From assembly GCF_000242915.1 (NCBI RefSeq), contig NZ_AFRZ01000001.1, positions 620,001-684,000 on the forward strand: DNA of 64,000 bases. The letters run 5' to 3'. The translations under genes and the position numbers were made by a program. This DNA is from Sulfurimonas gotlandica GD1. GTDB taxonomy: Bacteria; Campylobacterota; Campylobacteria; Campylobacterales; Sulfurimonadaceae. The notes below the pieces were generated by a model, which was not told the DNA's origin, did no database searches, and was given only the letters and a program-made list of their open reading frames with translations. Of this stretch, positions 1 to 9,196 are shown in pieces (within the stretch, counting starts at the first letter, position 1; the number at the start of each line of letters is the position of its first letter).

Positions 1-1
1 G

Positions 2-2326
2 AAAGCTGGATTCCGTTCTAATGCAATCGATCCTAATGCTCGTCACTGTATGGCATCTGCGGTTGTTGGTTTTTATCAAACATTTGGTATTGATGAGCCT
101 TCAGGTTGTTATGATGATATCGAGCTTACTGATACAATCGTATCTTGGGGTTCAAACATGGCAGAAATGCACCCGATCCTTTGGTCTCGTGTAACTGACA
201 GAAAACTTTCAGACCCTGAAAGAGTAAAAGTTATCAATATGTCAACTTATACTCACAGAACTTCAGATCTAGCTGATACAGAAATCATTTTCTCACCAAA
301 TACAGATACAGCAATGTGGAACTATATTGCTAGAGAAATTGTATATAACAACCCTGAATCAATTGATTGGGATTTCGTAAACAAGCATATGGTATTTGCA
401 GCAGCAGCTCCAAACATCGGTTATGGTATGAGAAAATCTAGTGATAAATCTATCAAAGAAGGTAAGTATACAGCTCTTGAAATGGAAACTATTTCAAAAG
501 AGATGAAAACTATTGTTTCTGAAAAAGAAGCTCCAGCACTAGCACCTTATGGTTATAAAGCTGGTGATGAGATGATTCATAACCAACCGGGCCTTAGACA
601 CTGGTTGATTAACTTTGAAGAATACAAAAAATCTTTAGAACCATATACACTAGAATATACAGCTAAAATTTCAAAAGGTGATCCGGATGAGTCTATTGAA
701 AGTTTCCAAGCGAAACTTCAAGAACTAGCTAACCTTTATATTGAAAAAGGTAGAAAAGTAGTATCTTTCTGGACTATGGGTATGAATCAACATACACGTG
801 GTACTTGGACGAATACACTTGCTTATAATGTTCACTTTATGCTTAATAAACAAGCTAAACCAGGTGATGGTGCGTTCAGTTTAACTGGTCAGCCTTCTGC
901 TTGTGGTACAGCTCGTGAAGTTGGTACGTTTACTCACAGACTTCCAGCTGATATGATGGTTAAAAATCCTAAGCACCGTGCAATTGCTGAAAAAGCATGG
1001 CATATTCCTGAAGGAACAATCAATGGTCAAATGGGACAACACATCATGCGTATCCACCGTGACATCGAAGATGGTCATGTTAAATTTGCATGGGTAAATG
1101 TTTGTAACCCTTACCAAGATTCTGCTTCTGCTTCTCACTGGATTAAAGCAGCTCGTGAAATGGATAACTTCATTGTAACTTCTGATGGATACCCAGGTAT
1201 CTCTGCTAAAGTTTCTGACCTTATTCTTCCATCTGCAATGATCTATGAAAAATGGGGTGCTTATGGTAATGCTGAGCGTCGTACTCAACACTGGAGACAA
1301 CAAGTTCTTCCAGTAGGAAACGCAATGTCTGATACATGGCAGTGGGTTGAGTTCTCTAAGCGTTTTACGGTTAAAGATCTATGGATGAAAGACGTAAAAG
1401 TTGGATGGGGCAAAGGCGATATGAAAGCCGTTCCATTAGACAAAATCAAAGCTTTAGGATACAACGAAAATACAACTATGTATGAAATTCTATTCGCTAA
1501 TGATAGAGCTAAATCTTACAAAATTGATATGAACGATCCAGTACAAGCTGGTTATGACAATTCTGAGTGTTCTGGTGACTCTCGTAAAGTTATTGGTTCA
1601 GACGGTAAAGAGTTTACTGGTTACGGTTTCTTTATCCATAAATATCTTTTTGAAGAGTATGCAGCGTTTACTCGTGGTCACGGTCATGACCTTGCACCAT
1701 TTGATGTTTACCATAAAGTTCGTGGTCTTAAATGGCCTGTTGTTGATGGTAAAGAGACTCAGTGGAGATTTAATGCGAAATACGATCCTTATGCAGCGAA
1801 AGCTACAAAAGAAAGTGGTAATTCACATGCATTCTACGGTGGTTTCTTAAAAGAATGTCTTCAAGGTAATCTAAACGGTTTTGATAAAACTCTTGGTAAG
1901 TTAAAGATACCAAACAAAGCCAAAATATTTGCTCGTCCGTACATGGATCCTCCAGAAATGCCGGATGCTAACTATGATACATGGTTATGTACAGGTCGTG
2001 TACTTGAACACTGGCACTCAGGAACTATGACTATGCGTGTACCTGAACTATATCGTGCAGTTCCAGAAGCGTTATGTTATATGCACCCACAAGATGCTAA
2101 AGATAAAGGTCTTACACAAGGTGCTTTATGTTGGGTAGAGTCTCGTCGTGGTAAAGTTAAAGCTAGAGTTGAGACTAGAGGTAGAAATAGAACTCCTAGA
2201 GGACTAGTGTTTGTACCATGGTTTGATGAGAAAGTATTTATCAATAAAGTTTGTCTAGATGCGACTTGTCCATTATCAAAACAGACAGACTACAAAAAAT
2301 GTGCTGTAAAAATTTACAAAGCATAG
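2..2326 (+). CDS. napA: Periplasmic nitrate reductase catalytic subunit NapA (5' end missing)
   Basis: Reduces nitrate to nitrite in the periplasm using a bis-MGD molybdenum cofactor and one 4Fe-4S cluster, with electrons from NapB. The reading frame is open from base 2, so the first ATG (base 50) is internal. The 16 codons before it encode [10 protein letters not shown], the family motif whose Cys (bases 47-49) ligates molybdenum. The missing N-terminal part should hold the Tat signal and the 4Fe-4S cysteines. About 774 residues are visible, and Campylobacterota NapA is usually somewhat over 900. The C-terminal part shows the cofactor-binding region with [16 protein letters not shown] and the terminal PLSKQTDYK. 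It is followed after 41 bases by napG in the epsilon-type napAGHBFLD order. Confidence 0.97.
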   Translation, partial: KAGFRSNAIDPNARHCMASAVVGFYQTFGIDEPSGCYDDIELTDTIVSWGSNMAEMHPILWSRVTDRKLSDPERVKVINMSTYTHRTSDLADTEIIFSPNTDTAMWNYIAREIVYNNPESIDWDFVNKHMVFAAAAPNIGYGMRKSSDKSIKEGKYTALEMETISKEMKTIVSEKEAPALAPYGYKAGDEMIHNQPGLRHWLINFEEYKKSLEPYTLEYTAKISKGDPDESIESFQAKLQELANLYIEKGRKVVSFWTMGMNQHTRGTWTNTLAYNVHFMLNKQAKPGDGAFSLTGQPSACGTAREVGTFTHRLPADMMVKNPKHRAIAEKAWHIPEGTINGQMGQHIMRIHRDIEDGHVKFAWVNVCNPYQDSASASHWIKAAREMDNFIVTSDGYPGISAKVSDLILPSAMIYEKWGAYGNAERRTQHWRQQVLPVGNAMSDTWQWVEFSKRFTVKDLWMKDVKVGWGKGDMKAVPLDKIKALGYNENTTMYEILFANDRAKSYKIDMNDPVQAGYDNSECSGDSRKVIGSDGKEFTGYGFFIHKYLFEEYAAFTRGHGHDLAPFDVYHKVRGLKWPVVDGKETQWRFNAKYDPYAAKATKESGNSHAFYGGFLKECLQGNLNGFDKTLGKLKIPNKAKIFARPYMDPPEMPDANYDTWLCTGRVLEHWHSGTMTMRVPELYRAVPEALCYMHPQDAKDKGLTQGALCWVESRRGKVKARVETRGRNRTPRGLVFVPWFDEKVFINKVCLDATCPLSKQTDYKKCAVKIYKA

Positions 2327-2367
2327 ATAAATAAATATACTAGATTTAGAGTAAGGAAAGATTCGTT

Positions 2368-3180
2368 TTGAGCGAAAACAGACCTAAAATAGAAAGAAAA
2401 GAACCATTGAGTGATAGAAGAAGATTTATCCTCACTATGGCACGGGGTGTTGGAGTTACAGCACTTGGTGGATTGGTATGGAGCGCTTATGTTGATGAAG
2501 TTACAGCTTCACAACTGCTTCTGCGCCCACCTGGAGCCATAGAAGAGAAAGATTTTTTGAAAACTTGTATTAAATGTGGATTGTGTGTTGAAGCATGTCC
2601 GTACGATACACTGTTACTCGCTAAACCAGGTGATAATAAACCTCTAGGAACTCCATATTTTATTCCTAGGGATATTCCCTGTTATATGTGTCCAGATATT
2701 CCTTGTGTGCCTGTTTGTCCGACAGGTGCACTTGATGAATCGAGCGTTACAACTAAAGGTAAACTTGATATAAATGTAGCCGATATGGGTCTTGCAGTTA
2801 TTGATGATGAAAGTTGTATAGCTTTTTGGGGAATTCAATGTGATGCATGTTATAGAGCTTGCCCTCTTTTAGGAGAAGCCATAACAATTGTGTATGAAAA
2901 AAATGAGAGGACTGGTAAACACGCTTTTATGAAACCAATTGTTCACGCTGACATCTGTACTGGATGTGGCTTATGTGAAAGAGCTTGTGTTACAGAAAAA
3001 GCAGCTATATTTGTACTTCCTAGAGAAGTCGCAACTGGTAAAGCAGGAGACTACTACATCAAAGGATGGGATAAAAATGATGAAAAGCGTTTAGAAAATG
3101 CTGAAGAAATCAAAACCCAAACTAAGATAAGTAAGGAGAGTGCTGTTGACTCTTTAAATGATTCGGGAGATTTATACTAA
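2368..3180 (+). CDS. napG: Ferredoxin-type quinol dehydrogenase component NapG
   Basis: Periplasmic iron-sulfur protein that works with membrane-bound NapH to pass electrons from menaquinol towards NapB and NapA. The N-terminus has a twin-arginine signal (DRRRFIL, about residues 16-22) followed by a hydrophobic stretch. Four cysteine clusters follow: CIKCGLCVEACP, CYMCPDIPCVPVCP, CIAFWGIQCDACYRACP and CTGCGLCERAC, as expected for four 4Fe-4S centres. The start is TTG at 2368, preceded by AAGGAA at 2353-2358. Its stop overlaps the napH start by one base, which suggests translational coupling. Confidence 0.96.
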   Translation: MSENRPKIERKEPLSDRRRFILTMARGVGVTALGGLVWSAYVDEVTASQLLLRPPGAIEEKDFLKTCIKCGLCVEACPYDTLLLAKPGDNKPLGTPYFIPRDIPCYMCPDIPCVPVCPTGALDESSVTTKGKLDINVADMGLAVIDDESCIAFWGIQCDACYRACPLLGEAITIVYEKNERTGKHAFMKPIVHADICTGCGLCERACVTEKAAIFVLPREVATGKAGDYYIKGWDKNDEKRLENAEEIKTQTKISKESAVDSLNDSGDLY

Positions 3181-4007
3181 TGGCTAAGCTATGGAATAAT
3201 TACCGATATTTATTTTTAAGAAGATTTGTCCAGATAGGTTTGCTATTGTTATATTTTGGAGCGAATCATTGGGGATGGACTATCCTAATGGGAAACCTTA
3301 GTTCATCAAGTTTTTTAGGTGTTGTGCCTTTAAGTGATCCATATGCTGCATTACAAATGCTAGCTGCAGGTGCTATTTTAGCAACTGATTTACTTATAGG
3401 TGCTGCAATTATTGGTATTTTTTATCTACTAATAGGCGGTCGCGTATTTTGTAGTTGGGTTTGTCCTATAAATATGATAACTGATGCTGCGGCATACTTA
3501 AGAAATGTACTTGATATTGATCGTAACCAAAAGAGACAACCAGCAACTCGCTATATGAGATACTGGGTTTTAGTTTTAAGTTTAATTATCTCAGCAGTGA
3601 TGGGCATTACTGCTTTTGAATTTATTAGTCCAATCTCTATGGTTCATAGAGGGATTGTATTTGGTTTAGGATTTGGATGGGCAGCAATGCTCATTATTTT
3701 TCTTTTTGACCTGTTTGTGCTTAAAAATGGCTGGTGTGGGCATCTATGTCCTCTAGGTGGTTTTTACTCACTTTTAGGTAAATTTAGTCTGATTAGAGTA
3801 AAACATACTGTAGAAAATTGTACTGCATGTATGAAATGTAAAACAGTTTGTCCTGAGCGCCAAGTTTTACACATGATAGATAAAGAAAGCCTACCTGTAC
3901 TTTCAGGTGAATGTACAAATTGTGCAAGATGTATTGAAGTGTGTGATGATAATGCACTTGGTTTCTCAATCAGGGAACTAGCAAAAAACAAAAAAACGGG
4001 AGAGTAA
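3180..4007 (+). CDS. napH: Quinol dehydrogenase membrane component NapH
   Basis: Integral membrane iron-sulfur protein that oxidises menaquinol and feeds NapG. There are four or five hydrophobic segments, for example around residues 17-35, 57-85, 120-145 and 155-180. The two CxxxCP motifs typical of NapH are present (CSWVCPINM and CGHLCPLGG). The C-terminal cytoplasmic part carries two 4Fe-4S motifs (CTACMKCKTVCP and CTNCARCIEVCDD). The length of 275 residues fits the family. The ATG overlaps the napG stop codon. Confidence 0.96.
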   Translation: MAKLWNNYRYLFLRRFVQIGLLLLYFGANHWGWTILMGNLSSSSFLGVVPLSDPYAALQMLAAGAILATDLLIGAAIIGIFYLLIGGRVFCSWVCPINMITDAAAYLRNVLDIDRNQKRQPATRYMRYWVLVLSLIISAVMGITAFEFISPISMVHRGIVFGLGFGWAAMLIIFLFDLFVLKNGWCGHLCPLGGFYSLLGKFSLIRVKHTVENCTACMKCKTVCPERQVLHMIDKESLPVLSGECTNCARCIEVCDDNALGFSIRELAKNKKTGE

Positions 4008-4009
4008 CA

Positions 4010-4714
4010 ATGAAAACAATGAGTAAGATAACGATTGGTTTAGTTGCTGCGGCACTGCTAATTGTAGGATGTGGGGATAGTGGTAAAGCTGCTCCATCTG
4101 CAAACGCTAAAGTGGCACCAACAATTACTGAGGCATCTTTAGGTCTTAGAAAAACCGACCTATATAGTGAAGATACTACAACTGGGGACAAAACTCAGTA
4201 TAGTACAAGTGCAGCTGGTAGTGGTAAAATGATTCAAAGAGCATTCCAAGATGCTCCACCGATGATTCCACATGACACAGATGGAATGTTACCTATTAAA
4301 ATAGGAGATAACCAATGTACTGGTTGTCATATGCCAGAAGTTGCAAGTTCAATGGGTGCTACATCAATTCCAGTATCACACTTTACAAACTTTAGACCAA
4401 AGCATAAATATGATGGTCAAGAGTTTACGAAGAGTATTGATAATATGAAAAATGAGGTAGCTATAAAAGAGTCAACTCATCTTCAAGGTGCAAGATTTAA
4501 CTGTACGCAGTGTCATGCTCCACAATCTCAAGGTGCATTGGCAGTTGAGAATACGTTCGAAGCTACATATACACGTCCTGATGGTGCTAATAAATCAGGC
4601 TGGAGCGGAAAAGCTCTAACTGATCAATTAGACACTGTTAAAGGTGAAGGCGGTAAAGTATCTGCGGCAGATATTGCAAATGCAAATTCTCCATCTGGTA
4701 GTTTAGGTCACTAA
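4010..4714 (+). CDS. napB: Diheme cytochrome c subunit NapB, apparent lipoprotein
   Basis: Electron-transfer subunit that passes electrons from NapG/NapH to NapA. It has two haem c motifs, CTGCH and CTQCH, with HMP and HAP contexts typical of NapB, and further His residues between them as distal ligands. Two things are unusual. The N-terminus ends in LLIVGC, which reads as a lipobox, whereas classical NapB is a soluble periplasmic protein. After the second haem site there is also an extra tail of about 60 residues rich in Gly, Ser, Asp and Lys. Total length is 234 residues, against about 150 in E. coli. The napF start overlaps its stop by one base. Confidence 0.94.
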   Translation: MKTMSKITIGLVAAALLIVGCGDSGKAAPSANAKVAPTITEASLGLRKTDLYSEDTTTGDKTQYSTSAAGSGKMIQRAFQDAPPMIPHDTDGMLPIKIGDNQCTGCHMPEVASSMGATSIPVSHFTNFRPKHKYDGQEFTKSIDNMKNEVAIKESTHLQGARFNCTQCHAPQSQGALAVENTFEATYTRPDGANKSGWSGKALTDQLDTVKGEGGKVSAADIANANSPSGSLGH

Positions 4715-5208
4715 TGGAAAGAAGAGAGCTTTTTAGCTCTCTGGCCTCCAAACTTAAAGGTGAAAACCTTAAAAAAAACAGTCCAGAGAGACATATAAGA
4801 CCACCTTACTTTAACGACGAATCTCTTTTTCTCAATGAGTGTAGTAAGTGCGAAGCAAAATGCGCCACTGTTTGTGAAGAAGAAATAATAAAAATTGCAG
4901 ATGATCAAACTCCTTACTTGGATTTTTCTCATAGTGGATGTACATTTTGCGATGAATGTGCGAAAGCCTGTGAATTTGGAGTTCTTAGCGTTGAAGATAA
5001 AAGAAATATAAATGCTAAGGTTACTATTTCAAAAAACGAGTGTCTAAGCTGGAATGCTGTTATGTGTTTTTCATGTAAAGATCCGTGCTTAGACAATGCT
5101 ATTGATTTTAAAGCTATGTTTATGCCTGAGATAAATGACAAATGTACATCTTGTGGTTTTTGTCTAAGCAGATGTCCGGCAACATCTATACATTTTGAGG
5201 TAATATAA
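4714..5208 (+). CDS. napF: Ferredoxin-type protein NapF
   Basis: Cytoplasmic iron-sulfur protein implicated in maturation of NapA before Tat export. Four cysteine-rich motifs are visible: CSKCEAKCATVC, CTFCDECAKAC, CLSWNAVMCFSCKDPC and CTSCGFCLSRCP. The third has the long CX7CX2CX3C spacing common in NapF and NapG. No export signal is seen; the N-terminus (MERRELFSSLASKLKG) resembles other NapF proteins. It is coupled to napB by a one-base stop/start overlap and is followed directly by napL. Confidence 0.92.
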   Translation: MERRELFSSLASKLKGENLKKNSPERHIRPPYFNDESLFLNECSKCEAKCATVCEEEIIKIADDQTPYLDFSHSGCTFCDECAKACEFGVLSVEDKRNINAKVTISKNECLSWNAVMCFSCKDPCLDNAIDFKAMFMPEINDKCTSCGFCLSRCPATSIHFEVI

Positions 5209-6159
5209 ATGATTAGAATTCTACTTTTAACAGTTTTTATAACTTCTATAATATTTGCAGATATAAAAATGCCACTAAAACAATACATATCAACTGGACC
5301 AGTTACAGATATGCTAATAAGTGGCTCTAAACTCTATAGTGCAACTAATGCTAGTTGCGTGGATATTTTTGATCTAGAGAGTCGAAAAATAATCCAAAAA
5401 ATTGAAATTAGTAAGATTAAAGATTTTATGGGTGATGAAGTTGATTCAAAGATCTACTCTGTGGATGTTTTAGATAATCAAGTACTTCTTCTATCTCAAG
5501 CTAAAAATGGATTTAGAAGAGTTCATATTTATAAAGATAAAAAGCTTGAACTGATTATTCCATATACTAAAAATCTAACAATATCAAAGGTTAAGTTTTT
5601 AAACAAAGATACAATTCTACTGGGAATGTTGAGTAATGAACTTATATCTTTTAACTTAAATACAAAAGCTTATAACTGGAGCATACAAGTTTCAGGAGCA
5701 AAGTTTTCAGACTTTGCGTTGAGTGAAAATAAAGACGAAGCCATCGTTGCAGATGAGAGCGGAAGTCTAAAGATTCATAATATGAAAGATGGGAAACTGA
5801 TTAATCTTCTTGAAGGACAGAATTTAGATAATGTTTTTCAAATAGATTATAAAAATGGAATTATTGCAACTGCTGGGCAAGATAGAAGAGTGGTAATATA
5901 TGCCTATAAGTTTGACTCAGCCTACTATCAGTCATCTAGTTTTTTGATTTATAGTGTCGGCTTATCTCCAAGCGGGAAAAGAGTAGCTTATTCAAGTGAT
6001 GAAAATAATAATATAACAGTATTTAATACAATTACAAAATCGGTTCTGGGTAAATTTGGAGGAAATAAAATGACTCTTTCAAAGATACTCTTTTTAAACG
6101 AAAATGAGTTTTTAGTTTCTAGTGATGATAAAACCATTAATCTTTATAAGATAAAATAA
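5209..6159 (+). CDS. napL: NapL, periplasmic beta-propeller-like accessory protein
   Basis: Accessory protein found in epsilonproteobacterial nap operons; its exact role is not settled. It begins with a signal peptide (MIRILLLTVFITSIIFA). The remainder is a series of WD40-like blades, for example DFALSENKDEAIVADESG, GIIATAGQDRRVVIYAY and FLVSSDDKTINLYKI. Length is 316 residues. It starts directly after the napF stop. Assignment rests mainly on its place between napF and napD plus the signal peptide and propeller-like repeats. Confidence 0.85.
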   Translation: MIRILLLTVFITSIIFADIKMPLKQYISTGPVTDMLISGSKLYSATNASCVDIFDLESRKIIQKIEISKIKDFMGDEVDSKIYSVDVLDNQVLLLSQAKNGFRRVHIYKDKKLELIIPYTKNLTISKVKFLNKDTILLGMLSNELISFNLNTKAYNWSIQVSGAKFSDFALSENKDEAIVADESGSLKIHNMKDGKLINLLEGQNLDNVFQIDYKNGIIATAGQDRRVVIYAYKFDSAYYQSSSFLIYSVGLSPSGKRVAYSSDENNNITVFNTITKSVLGKFGGNKMTLSKILFLNENEFLVSSDDKTINLYKIK

Positions 6160-6182
6160 ACTCAAATAATAAGGAAAACAGA

Positions 6183-6572
6183 ATGAATGTTTCAAGTATA
6201 GTAGTTAAAACAGTACCAAAGTTTTTAGAAGAAGTGGTTCAGAGCCTAAAAGATTGTGAAGTATGTGATTATCATATGCATGATGAAGAAGGTCGTATCA
6301 TTATCACTATAGAAGGTGCAGGTGTTGAAGAAGAGTTAAAAAAACTTCGTGTTATTGAAGCAATCCCTCATGTAATTACAGCTGACATGCAAATGGCATA
6401 CAGTGAAGATGAGCTGAATGAGCATATGGAAGTATTATCAAATTCTGATGTTGTTCCCAAGATGCTAAATGATGAAGATATAGATCCAAGAGACATCGTT
6501 TATAACGGTGATTTAAAGAAAAAAGACCTTGAAGGTTTTGCTAGACGCTTTGACGAGACTGGTAAAAAATAG
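6183..6572 (+). CDS. napD: NapD chaperone with C-terminal extension
   Basis: Cytoplasmic chaperone that binds the Tat signal of NapA and holds back export until the cofactor is loaded. The first 80 or so residues fit the ferredoxin-like NapD fold (NVSSIVVKTVPKFLEEVV, then IPHVITADMQMAY). About 45 additional acidic residues follow that the roughly 87-residue E. coli protein lacks. An AAGGAA ribosome site lies at 6171-6176. It is followed two bases later by a small unrecognised gene. Confidence 0.9.
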   Translation: MNVSSIVVKTVPKFLEEVVQSLKDCEVCDYHMHDEEGRIIITIEGAGVEEELKKLRVIEAIPHVITADMQMAYSEDELNEHMEVLSNSDVVPKMLNDEDIDPRDIVYNGDLKKKDLEGFARRFDETGKK

Positions 6573-6574
6573 TT

Positions 6575-6865
6575 ATGAGCCTAATATTTGAGTCAAAAAT
6601 AAAAGTAGATGAAAATAATGAGTGGTTTATCGAACTAACTGACACATCAGATGGCAGAGTTGAAATCTGTAAAAACATGGATGAATACAAAGAAAAGTTT
6701 GAAAAAATGGGTGAAGACTATGGTGGAAATGTTGATCAGGTGATATGGTCTCAAGATGACAATGTTCCTCCATATCATATAGATGAGATTAGACAGGCTA
6801 TGGCGGACCTTCAAGCTGAAGTTGAAGCAAAAATAGGCAGACCTCTAATGGAAGAGAATAAATAG
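6575..6865 (+). CDS. Unrecognised small acidic protein in the nap operon
   Basis: A 96-residue protein that I cannot assign to a family. It is soluble and acidic, with no signal peptide or cysteine cluster. The N-terminal half looks like a beta sheet (FESKIKVDENNEWFIELTD) and the C-terminal half is helical and charged (EIRQAMADLQAEVEAKIGRP). It starts two bases after napD and its stop overlaps the GTG start of the next gene, so it is almost certainly translated with the nap operon. A role in Nap maturation or regulation is inferred from position only. Confidence 0.75.
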   Translation: MSLIFESKIKVDENNEWFIELTDTSDGRVEICKNMDEYKEKFEKMGEDYGGNVDQVIWSQDDNVPPYHIDEIRQAMADLQAEVEAKIGRPLMEENK

Positions 6866-7299
6866 TGGAAGCCAAGGCTATAGTTACAGACACTTACTTG
6901 GACCCTATAGAGATTTCTTTGCATCTAAAAAATGTAGAGTACATAATAATGGCTGCTTCTGCACCTGGACATTTTAAAGATACTCCTATACACTTTAGTA
7001 TATTTTTAAATACAAAAGATAAATTTACACAAGACGTTCAAGATGCTATTTTAAATAAATTTTTAGAAGAACAAGGAATTACAAAACCAACTGAACTCAT
7101 GAGTCAATTAATGCCAGTTGGTTTTGGAAAAAGTAATCAAGACACACCAATGCCTCTACTTTTAATAAGACCTGAAGATCAGAGAACTATCCCCCATGCA
7201 GTTATGTTTGTTATGGATTTTCTAGCAGATTCTGAAAACTTTCATGAAGCAAAAATAAATAAGCTTACAGGCTGGTCATACTCTTATACTAATGGATAA
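6865..7299 (+). CDS. Unrecognised 144-residue protein, last gene of the nap operon
   Basis: The start is GTG at 6865, inside the stop codon of the preceding gene (TAGTG). The product is soluble, without a signal peptide or a recognised motif. Its core alternates sheet and helix (VEYIIMAASAPGHFKD, IHFSIFLNTKD, PMPLLLIRPEDQR, HAVMFVMDFL). It is the last gene of the nap unit and converges on the aminopeptidase gene, with 20 bases between them. Function is unknown; position suggests a nitrate-respiration accessory role. Confidence 0.72.
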   Translation: MEAKAIVTDTYLDPIEISLHLKNVEYIIMAASAPGHFKDTPIHFSIFLNTKDKFTQDVQDAILNKFLEEQGITKPTELMSQLMPVGFGKSNQDTPMPLLLIRPEDQRTIPHAVMFVMDFLADSENFHEAKINKLTGWSYSYTNG

Positions 7300-7319
7300 G
7301 GGAAAAAGTGGCCACAGCC

Positions 7320-8600
7320 TTATGCAAAGTAATAACTCATGCTCTCAATTTCTTTTACAGTTTTTGCAATTTTTTTAGATAAATTATTATGAGAATTTTT
7401 AGTAACTAAAATATCATCTTCTATTCTAATTCCTATACCTCTAAATTTTTTAGGCACACTTCTATCATCTTTAGATATGTAGATTCCAGGTTCTATAGTT
7501 AACACCATACCTTTTTTGAGTTGTATTTCTTTAGAGTTCACATCTAAGTATGGAGCCTCATCATGAACATCTAGTCCCATCCAATGTCCTATGCCATGTG
7601 GATAGTACTTTTTGTGTTCTTGCCTCTTTATAAGCTTCTTATATGTACCCTTTAAGATACCAAGTCTTAGCATACCTTTTGTAAGAAGTATCTCAGCCTC
7701 TTTTTGTAAGTCAGATCTTAGAACTCCAGGCTTTATCATTTTAATAATTTCATATTGAGTATCTAATATCATATTATACAAATCTTTTTGAGCCTTTGAA
7801 AACTTACCGTTTACAGGGATAGTTCTTGTTATATCACTTGCATAGTATTCATACTCGCATCCGGCATCTATTAAAATAAGCTTACCATCTACTAGAGGCT
7901 TGTCATTAAAAATATAATGCAGTGTATTAGCACTATCTCCACATGCGACAATTGAAGTATATGCGTCACTATATGCACCATACTTTTTAAAGTTATATTC
8001 TATTGATGCAAGAAGTTCATATTCATTCTTATGTTTTTTATTAAAAGCCATTGCTTCGTGATGTGCTTCTTTTGTAATATGGATAGCTTTTTTAATTAGG
8101 TTTATTTCCGGCTTTGATTTAATAAGTCTCATCTCACCAATCAAAGATGAGATATCTCGATGAGCTTTAAAACTGTTTTTTAGAAGTTTTTTAGCTTTAG
8201 AGAGTTTCTCACCAAAGTCATAATAGAGGTATTTTTTATCTTTACTAAGCTCTTTTATACTCTTTTTAAAATCTTTACTCACAACAACAGAGTCAACTAA
8301 AAATCTCTTTTTTGCTTCAACCTCACCTAATCTTTTTCCATTCCAAAGTTCATAAACTTCATCTTTGTGTTGAACAAAAAATATGGTCTTTCTATCTTTT
8401 TTATTTTTTACAATAACCAAGCACGAGTTATCCTCTTTAAAACCTGTAAGATAATAGAAGTTGCTATTTTGTCTATATGGATAATTAGTATCATTAGAGC
8501 GAGTTTTATTATCTGCACTAAAGAGGACTGTTAATGAGTTCTTAGCTAACTTTTTTGCTAATAATTCTCTTCTCTTTTGATATTCGCTCTCTTTTATCAC
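7320..8600 (-). CDS. pepP: Xaa-Pro aminopeptidase (M24, aminopeptidase P)
   Basis: Dimetal aminopeptidase that removes an N-terminal residue preceding proline. The N-terminal aminopeptidase P domain (about residues 1-140, with YRQNSNFYYLTGF) is followed by the creatinase-fold catalytic domain. Metal ligands are visible in DAGCEYEYYASDITRT, in HGIGHWMGLDVHD, in the Glu of TIEPGIY and in the Glu of GIRIEDD. The start is GTG at 8600, overlapping the stop of the upstream lipoprotein gene (AAGTGA). The length of 426 residues is normal for the family. Confidence 0.93.
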   Translation of the reverse strand: MIKESEYQKRRELLAKKLAKNSLTVLFSADNKTRSNDTNYPYRQNSNFYYLTGFKEDNSCLVIVKNKKDRKTIFFVQHKDEVYELWNGKRLGEVEAKKRFLVDSVVVSKDFKKSIKELSKDKKYLYYDFGEKLSKAKKLLKNSFKAHRDISSLIGEMRLIKSKPEINLIKKAIHITKEAHHEAMAFNKKHKNEYELLASIEYNFKKYGAYSDAYTSIVACGDSANTLHYIFNDKPLVDGKLILIDAGCEYEYYASDITRTIPVNGKFSKAQKDLYNMILDTQYEIIKMIKPGVLRSDLQKEAEILLTKGMLRLGILKGTYKKLIKRQEHKKYYPHGIGHWMGLDVHDEAPYLDVNSKEIQLKKGMVLTIEPGIYISKDDRSVPKKFRGIGIRIEDDILVTKNSHNNLSKKIAKTVKEIESMSYYFA

Positions 8601-9196
8601 TTACAAACCTCATTCAAAAAATCCAATCCTTGTTCAAGTACATTAGTAAGTGCAGCGTCTAAGCCTTTCACTCCCCCTGATGCATCTGGAGAACTAGTCT
8701 CTTTTTTTGCACTAAAAGTTTTTGTCGATATTACTTCGCTGCTTATTGAATCAATCAATGTTAAGCTAATACCTACACTTGCATCTGACTTATCTAGATC
8801 TTTACTATAGTATTGCATAAAGTCTTCTATATTTATCTCTAGAATCAAGTCACCCCTACTTCTTGACTTTGAATTTTGAACGTTTTTAAATAGTTTAGAG
8901 TCTCTTAGTGCCTTAACCACTTGAGATGACACTTCTTGATTTGGAGAGTTATTCCACTGTGCTTGTGAGAAAGCATATATTTTATGACCGTCTAATACAT
9001 AGTTCATCTGTAAAGACATTAGCGAGCTTGAACTGAATGCTTGTGAAACTTTGAGTGACTTATCTATACACCCTTTTGAATCAGTACTGTGTTTTAGTGT
9101 CTTTAGAGATAGTTTATATTCCGTAACTGCAGGTTTTGTTGTAGAACAACCTGATAACAAAAACACAAGTATTACTGCAAAATAAACTCTTATCAT
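8597..9196 (-). CDS. ABC transport auxiliary lipoprotein (PqiC-like)
   Basis: A 199-residue protein with a type II signal ending in the lipobox LLSGC, so probably anchored to the outer membrane. The rest fits the ABC_trans_aux family (PF03886, PqiC-like), which accompanies MCE transporters: MQLNYVLDGHKIYAFSQAQW-like sheet regions, then a Ser-rich C-terminal part. It directly follows the MCE gene (stop and start overlap) in the order mlaE-mlaF-mlaD-lipoprotein. It probably receives or delivers phospholipid on the outer-membrane side. No mlaC gene is visible nearby. Confidence 0.8.
   Translation of the reverse strand: MIRVYFAVILVFLLSGCSTTKPAVTEYKLSLKTLKHSTDSKGCIDKSLKVSQAFSSSSLMSLQMNYVLDGHKIYAFSQAQWNNSPNQEVSSQVVKALRDSKLFKNVQNSKSRSRGDLILEINIEDFMQYYSKDLDKSDASVGISLTLIDSISSEVISTKTFSAKKETSSPDASGGVKGLDAALTNVLEQGLDFLNEVCK

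Noticed and set aside
881-1303. 140-codon open frame antisense to napA
   Set aside because: It lies wholly inside a clear napA coding region, has no ribosome site or recognisable protein features, and is explained by codon bias.
7296-7323. 6-base inverted repeat ATAAGG/CCTTAT between the nap operon and pepP as a terminator
   Set aside because: Short arms, no T run, and it overlaps the pepP stop; too weak to call.
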